A DNA stretch of 64,000 nucleotides from Novosphingobium profundi (GTDB lineage: Bacteria > Pseudomonadota > Alphaproteobacteria > Sphingomonadales > Sphingomonadaceae). The number at the start of each line of letters is the position of its first letter. The stretch's first letter is position 1. Under the pieces are notes generated by a model. The model ran no database searches. It was not told where the DNA came from and saw only the letters and a list, made by a program, of their open reading frames with translations. The position numbers were made by a program, and so were the translations under genes. Below, one piece after another: positions 62,028-64,000 of this stretch. The DNA lies in the NCBI RefSeq assembly GCF_020524485.1, contig NZ_JAIVLF010000003.1, forward strand, positions 248,001 to 312,000, given 5' to 3'.

Positions 62028-63497
62028 CTAGGCTGCGAGGCCGATGTCCTCAGCATCGACCCAGTTGCCGTGGAGGCCGAAGCGCAGGCGGATCGGGATG
62101 TGGACGGTCGCGACGGGGCCCTTGGCGATGTCGAGCGCGTCGAAGATCAGGAGGTCGCTGGTGTGCTCTTCCAGGCGGTTGCAGACCTGAACGATCCAAC
62201 CGTCGCCTTCCTCGCCCTCGGCGCTGCGGGGCACGAAGCAGGGTTCCTGGAGGCTGGAGACCGGGCCGCACCACCAGTGCTGCTCCTCGCCGGTTTGGAA
62301 GTCCTTGAGGAAGAGGCAGTTCATCAGGAGCCCGCCCGCGCTGCCACCGCGCAGCTCGACGGGGCGCTTCATGTCCATTTCGAGGAACCAGCCGTAGCGG
62401 GTCTGCTGGCCGGTAAAGCGGTCGTCGATGCGCGGAAATTCGCAGGCCGTCTCACTCAGCTTCGTGACCGCCTCGAAGGCGTCCTCGTTGCTGGCCATGT
62501 CCACCGTCCAGTCGGTCGGGTAGCTCATCGCCTCCATGCCGTTGAAGGGCTCGCCGTGGATGTCGGGAAAGAAGGGGAACATGTTGTTCTTCGCCTCGCA
62601 GGTCAGGAAGTGGATCTTCGATCCCTCCTGCCAGGCGTTGAGCACGTGGCTGGCAAAGCAGTTGTCGCGGGTGAACCAGCGGATCTCGTCGCCCGAGACG
62701 CCTTCGCGGCGCGGGAGAACGCCCAGATGCACGGGCTTCGTCGTGTCGAAGCCGAAGTGCGGCAGGCCCTTCTCGAGCCGCTCCCAGCTGCCGATCGAGG
62801 GCACGATATGGATGACGAGGTAGTCCTCGGTGATCGCGAAGTCGTGCATCATGCAGTAGTAGGGGACCTTGAACCAGACCTCGCGGATCAGCTCGCCCTG
62901 CGGATTGACTTCGTAGTAGGCGACATCGTCGGTGCACAGCCCCGAGGCGGCGTAGCCGATGGCGACCATGTTGCCGGTGACGGGATCGATCTTGGGGTGG
63001 GCGGTGAAGGTCTGGCCCTTCATCGTGCCGCCGAAGGTCTCAAAACCCGTAGTCTCCATCGTCACCGGGTCCATCAGGAGCGCAGGGCTGTCCTCCTTCA
63101 TCGCCCAGAGCTTGCCCGCGTAGATCCACGCGTTGGTGTTGGCGGTGGAGCGGTACTCGCCTTTGACGGACGGGTCGTCGGTGAGGGGATTGCGGTAGGC
63201 ACCAAAGAGGGCCTTGCCCGCTTCGTGTTCCAGGTTCCACTTGTCGGTCTTTGCCCAGCGCTGGCGAAAATCGCACTGGCCGTCGTGGATGTGGAAGCGG
63301 GTGATCATGCCATCGCCGTTGAACGCGATGTCATCGCCGAGCCGAGGTGGGAACTGCGGATCGGGCTGGACGCGGTAGAATGCGCCGCTCAGGGCTTGGG
63401 GTATCGTCCCTTCGTGGGCAAGGTCGGCGATGTCGGCCTCGATGCGCGACGGCGTGTTGAACCCGGTGAAACTCGGGCTGTCGGGGAAATGGGACAT
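62028..63497 (-). CDS. carotenoid oxygenase family, lignostilbene-alpha,beta-dioxygenase type
   Basis: The 489-residue protein is the length of NOV1-type stilbene-cleaving oxygenases. It carries FNGDGMITRFHIHDG early on and the four iron-binding histidines in TAHPKIDPVTGN, MMHDFAIT, FASHVLNAWQEGSK and GLHGNWVDAED. These enzymes split the double bond of lignostilbene or resveratrol into two aldehydes. Aldehydes such as vanillin would suit the ALDH and LigW genes nearby. The ATG at 63497 has GGAGAGG just upstream. Confidence 0.9.
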   Translation of the reverse strand: MSHFPDSPSFTGFNTPSRIEADIADLAHEGTIPQALSGAFYRVQPDPQFPPRLGDDIAFNGDGMITRFHIHDGQCDFRQRWAKTDKWNLEHEAGKALFGAYRNPLTDDPSVKGEYRSTANTNAWIYAGKLWAMKEDSPALLMDPVTMETTGFETFGGTMKGQTFTAHPKIDPVTGNMVAIGYAASGLCTDDVAYYEVNPQGELIREVWFKVPYYCMMHDFAITEDYLVIHIVPSIGSWERLEKGLPHFGFDTTKPVHLGVLPRREGVSGDEIRWFTRDNCFASHVLNAWQEGSKIHFLTCEAKNNMFPFFPDIHGEPFNGMEAMSYPTDWTVDMASNEDAFEAVTKLSETACEFPRIDDRFTGQQTRYGWFLEMDMKRPVELRGGSAGGLLMNCLFLKDFQTGEEQHWWCGPVSSLQEPCFVPRSAEGEEGDGWIVQVCNRLEEHTSDLLIFDALDIAKGPVATVHIPIRLRFGLHGNWVDAEDIGLAA

Positions 63498-63545
63498 ATC
63501 CTCTCCTGGATCGGCGAATCTCGTGGGTGGATTCGCCCTTGCGAT

Positions 63546-63566
63546 ATTGTATGCCTCGCTCACAAA
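63546..63566. promoter_or_regulatory. ATTGT-N11-ACAAA site, candidate MarR operator
   Basis: The 21-base site starts ATTGTATGC and ends ACAAA, in the region between the divergent dioxygenase and marR genes. It matches 54122-54142 in all the conserved positions and differs at the last base of the palindrome. Confidence 0.65.
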
Positions 63567-63618
63567 TTTATCCAAGTCGCCGCTTGACGCAATGCAGAAA
63601 TGATCGCAACTAGGGCCT

Positions 63619-64000
63619 ATGAACGCCCCTCTCCCTCTGACTGAAGTGCCCACTTCGGCGAGCATCGATCATGTGCTTGACCTACATCTTCGCCTGGCGC
63701 AAGGCGCGGTGCAACGGCGGTTTTCCGACATTTTCAGCGATCTGGGGATCACCCAGACCCAGCTTACCACGATGATCCTGATCCAGGAGAATGCAGGCAC
63801 CTCGCAGAGCGATATCGGCCGCACGCTGCAGATGGACCGCGCCACGGTGATGGGTATCATCAACCGCCTCGAAGGGCGTGGACTTATCCAGCGCGGCCAG
63901 TCGCCGACCGACAAGCGCCGCCAGACGCTCGCCATCACCGAAGCGGGCGCGGCCATGCTCTCTATCGCGCGCGAACGCAGCACCGAACTTGGCAACTGGC
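63619..64000 (+). CDS. MarR-family transcriptional regulator (3' end outside window)
   Basis: The frame starts at the ATG at 63619 and is open to the window end (127 residues visible). It has the winged helix ITQTQLTTMILIQENAGTSQSDIGRTLQMDRATVMGIINRLEGRGLIQRGQSPTDKRRQTLAITEAG, including the DxRxxx wing motif of MarR proteins. Such regulators release DNA when they bind phenolic ligands. Its divergence from the dioxygenase and the shared ATTGT palindrome make it the probable controller of the cluster. The C-terminus is not visible. Confidence 0.9.
   Translation, partial: MNAPLPLTEVPTSASIDHVLDLHLRLAQGAVQRRFSDIFSDLGITQTQLTTMILIQENAGTSQSDIGRTLQMDRATVMGIINRLEGRGLIQRGQSPTDKRRQTLAITEAGAAMLSIARERSTELGNW

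Overview
The window is high-GC chromosomal DNA from an alphaproteobacterium, most likely a sphingomonad close to Novosphingobium. This rests on gene content: a LigW-type 5-carboxyvanillate decarboxylase, a lignostilbene-type dioxygenase, TonB-dependent uptake, class I PHA synthase with phasin, and DUF6118/Ti-type mobilisation genes. It is an inference, because no rRNA or other taxonomic marker is present.

Positions 1-20287 are ordinary backbone. They hold MobA-like nucleotidyltransferases, an AlgH/YqgE protein, a TonB-dependent receptor, a lone [2Fe-2S] molybdo-hydroxylase subunit, arsC, a methyltransferase, lipB with a small lipoprotein, a CitE-like lyase, a GNAT protein divergent from a fatty-acid desaturase, lptF-lptG, clpS, phasin, phaC, alaC, a winged-helix regulator, mobA and tRNA-Cys(GCA).

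Positions 20288-49631 form an integrated genomic island of about 29.3 kb. A tyrosine integrase starts 163 bases past tRNA-Cys. The last 23 bases of the tRNA recur with one base missing at 49610-49631, giving attL and attR. Inside are ardC, an AlpA-type regulator, a mobilisation module (traD-traC, oriT, traA relaxase-helicase, DUF6118), an IS5-family element abutted by an IS701-family element, and cargo. No type IV secretion genes are visible, so this looks like a mobilisable element rather than a self-transmissible one. The cargo includes a Clp-fold SDH-type serine protease with a small partner, a 1205-residue YobI-like membrane P-loop NTPase, small regulators, two secreted amidohydrolases with an outer-membrane porin, and a tetR-acuI operon with a NemR-like operator. 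An aberrant tRNA-Leu-like sequence and a frameshifted lipoprotein gene also lie in the island.

Positions 49734-64000 hold a probable lignin-derived aromatic catabolism cluster: phosphotransferase/acyl-CoA dehydrogenase pair, two SDRs, two MFS transporters, a SnoaL-like protein, an aldehyde dehydrogenase, LigW, a lignostilbene-type dioxygenase and a MarR regulator that runs off the window end. Two ATTGT-N11-ACAA(T/A) sites, one in each divergent promoter region, suggest that the MarR protein co-regulates the SDR/MFS block and the dioxygenase.

Five copies of a REP-like palindrome lie in intergenic DNA on the backbone side, and two diverged intergenic repeat families occur within the island. 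No CRISPR array, rRNA or complete prophage was seen.
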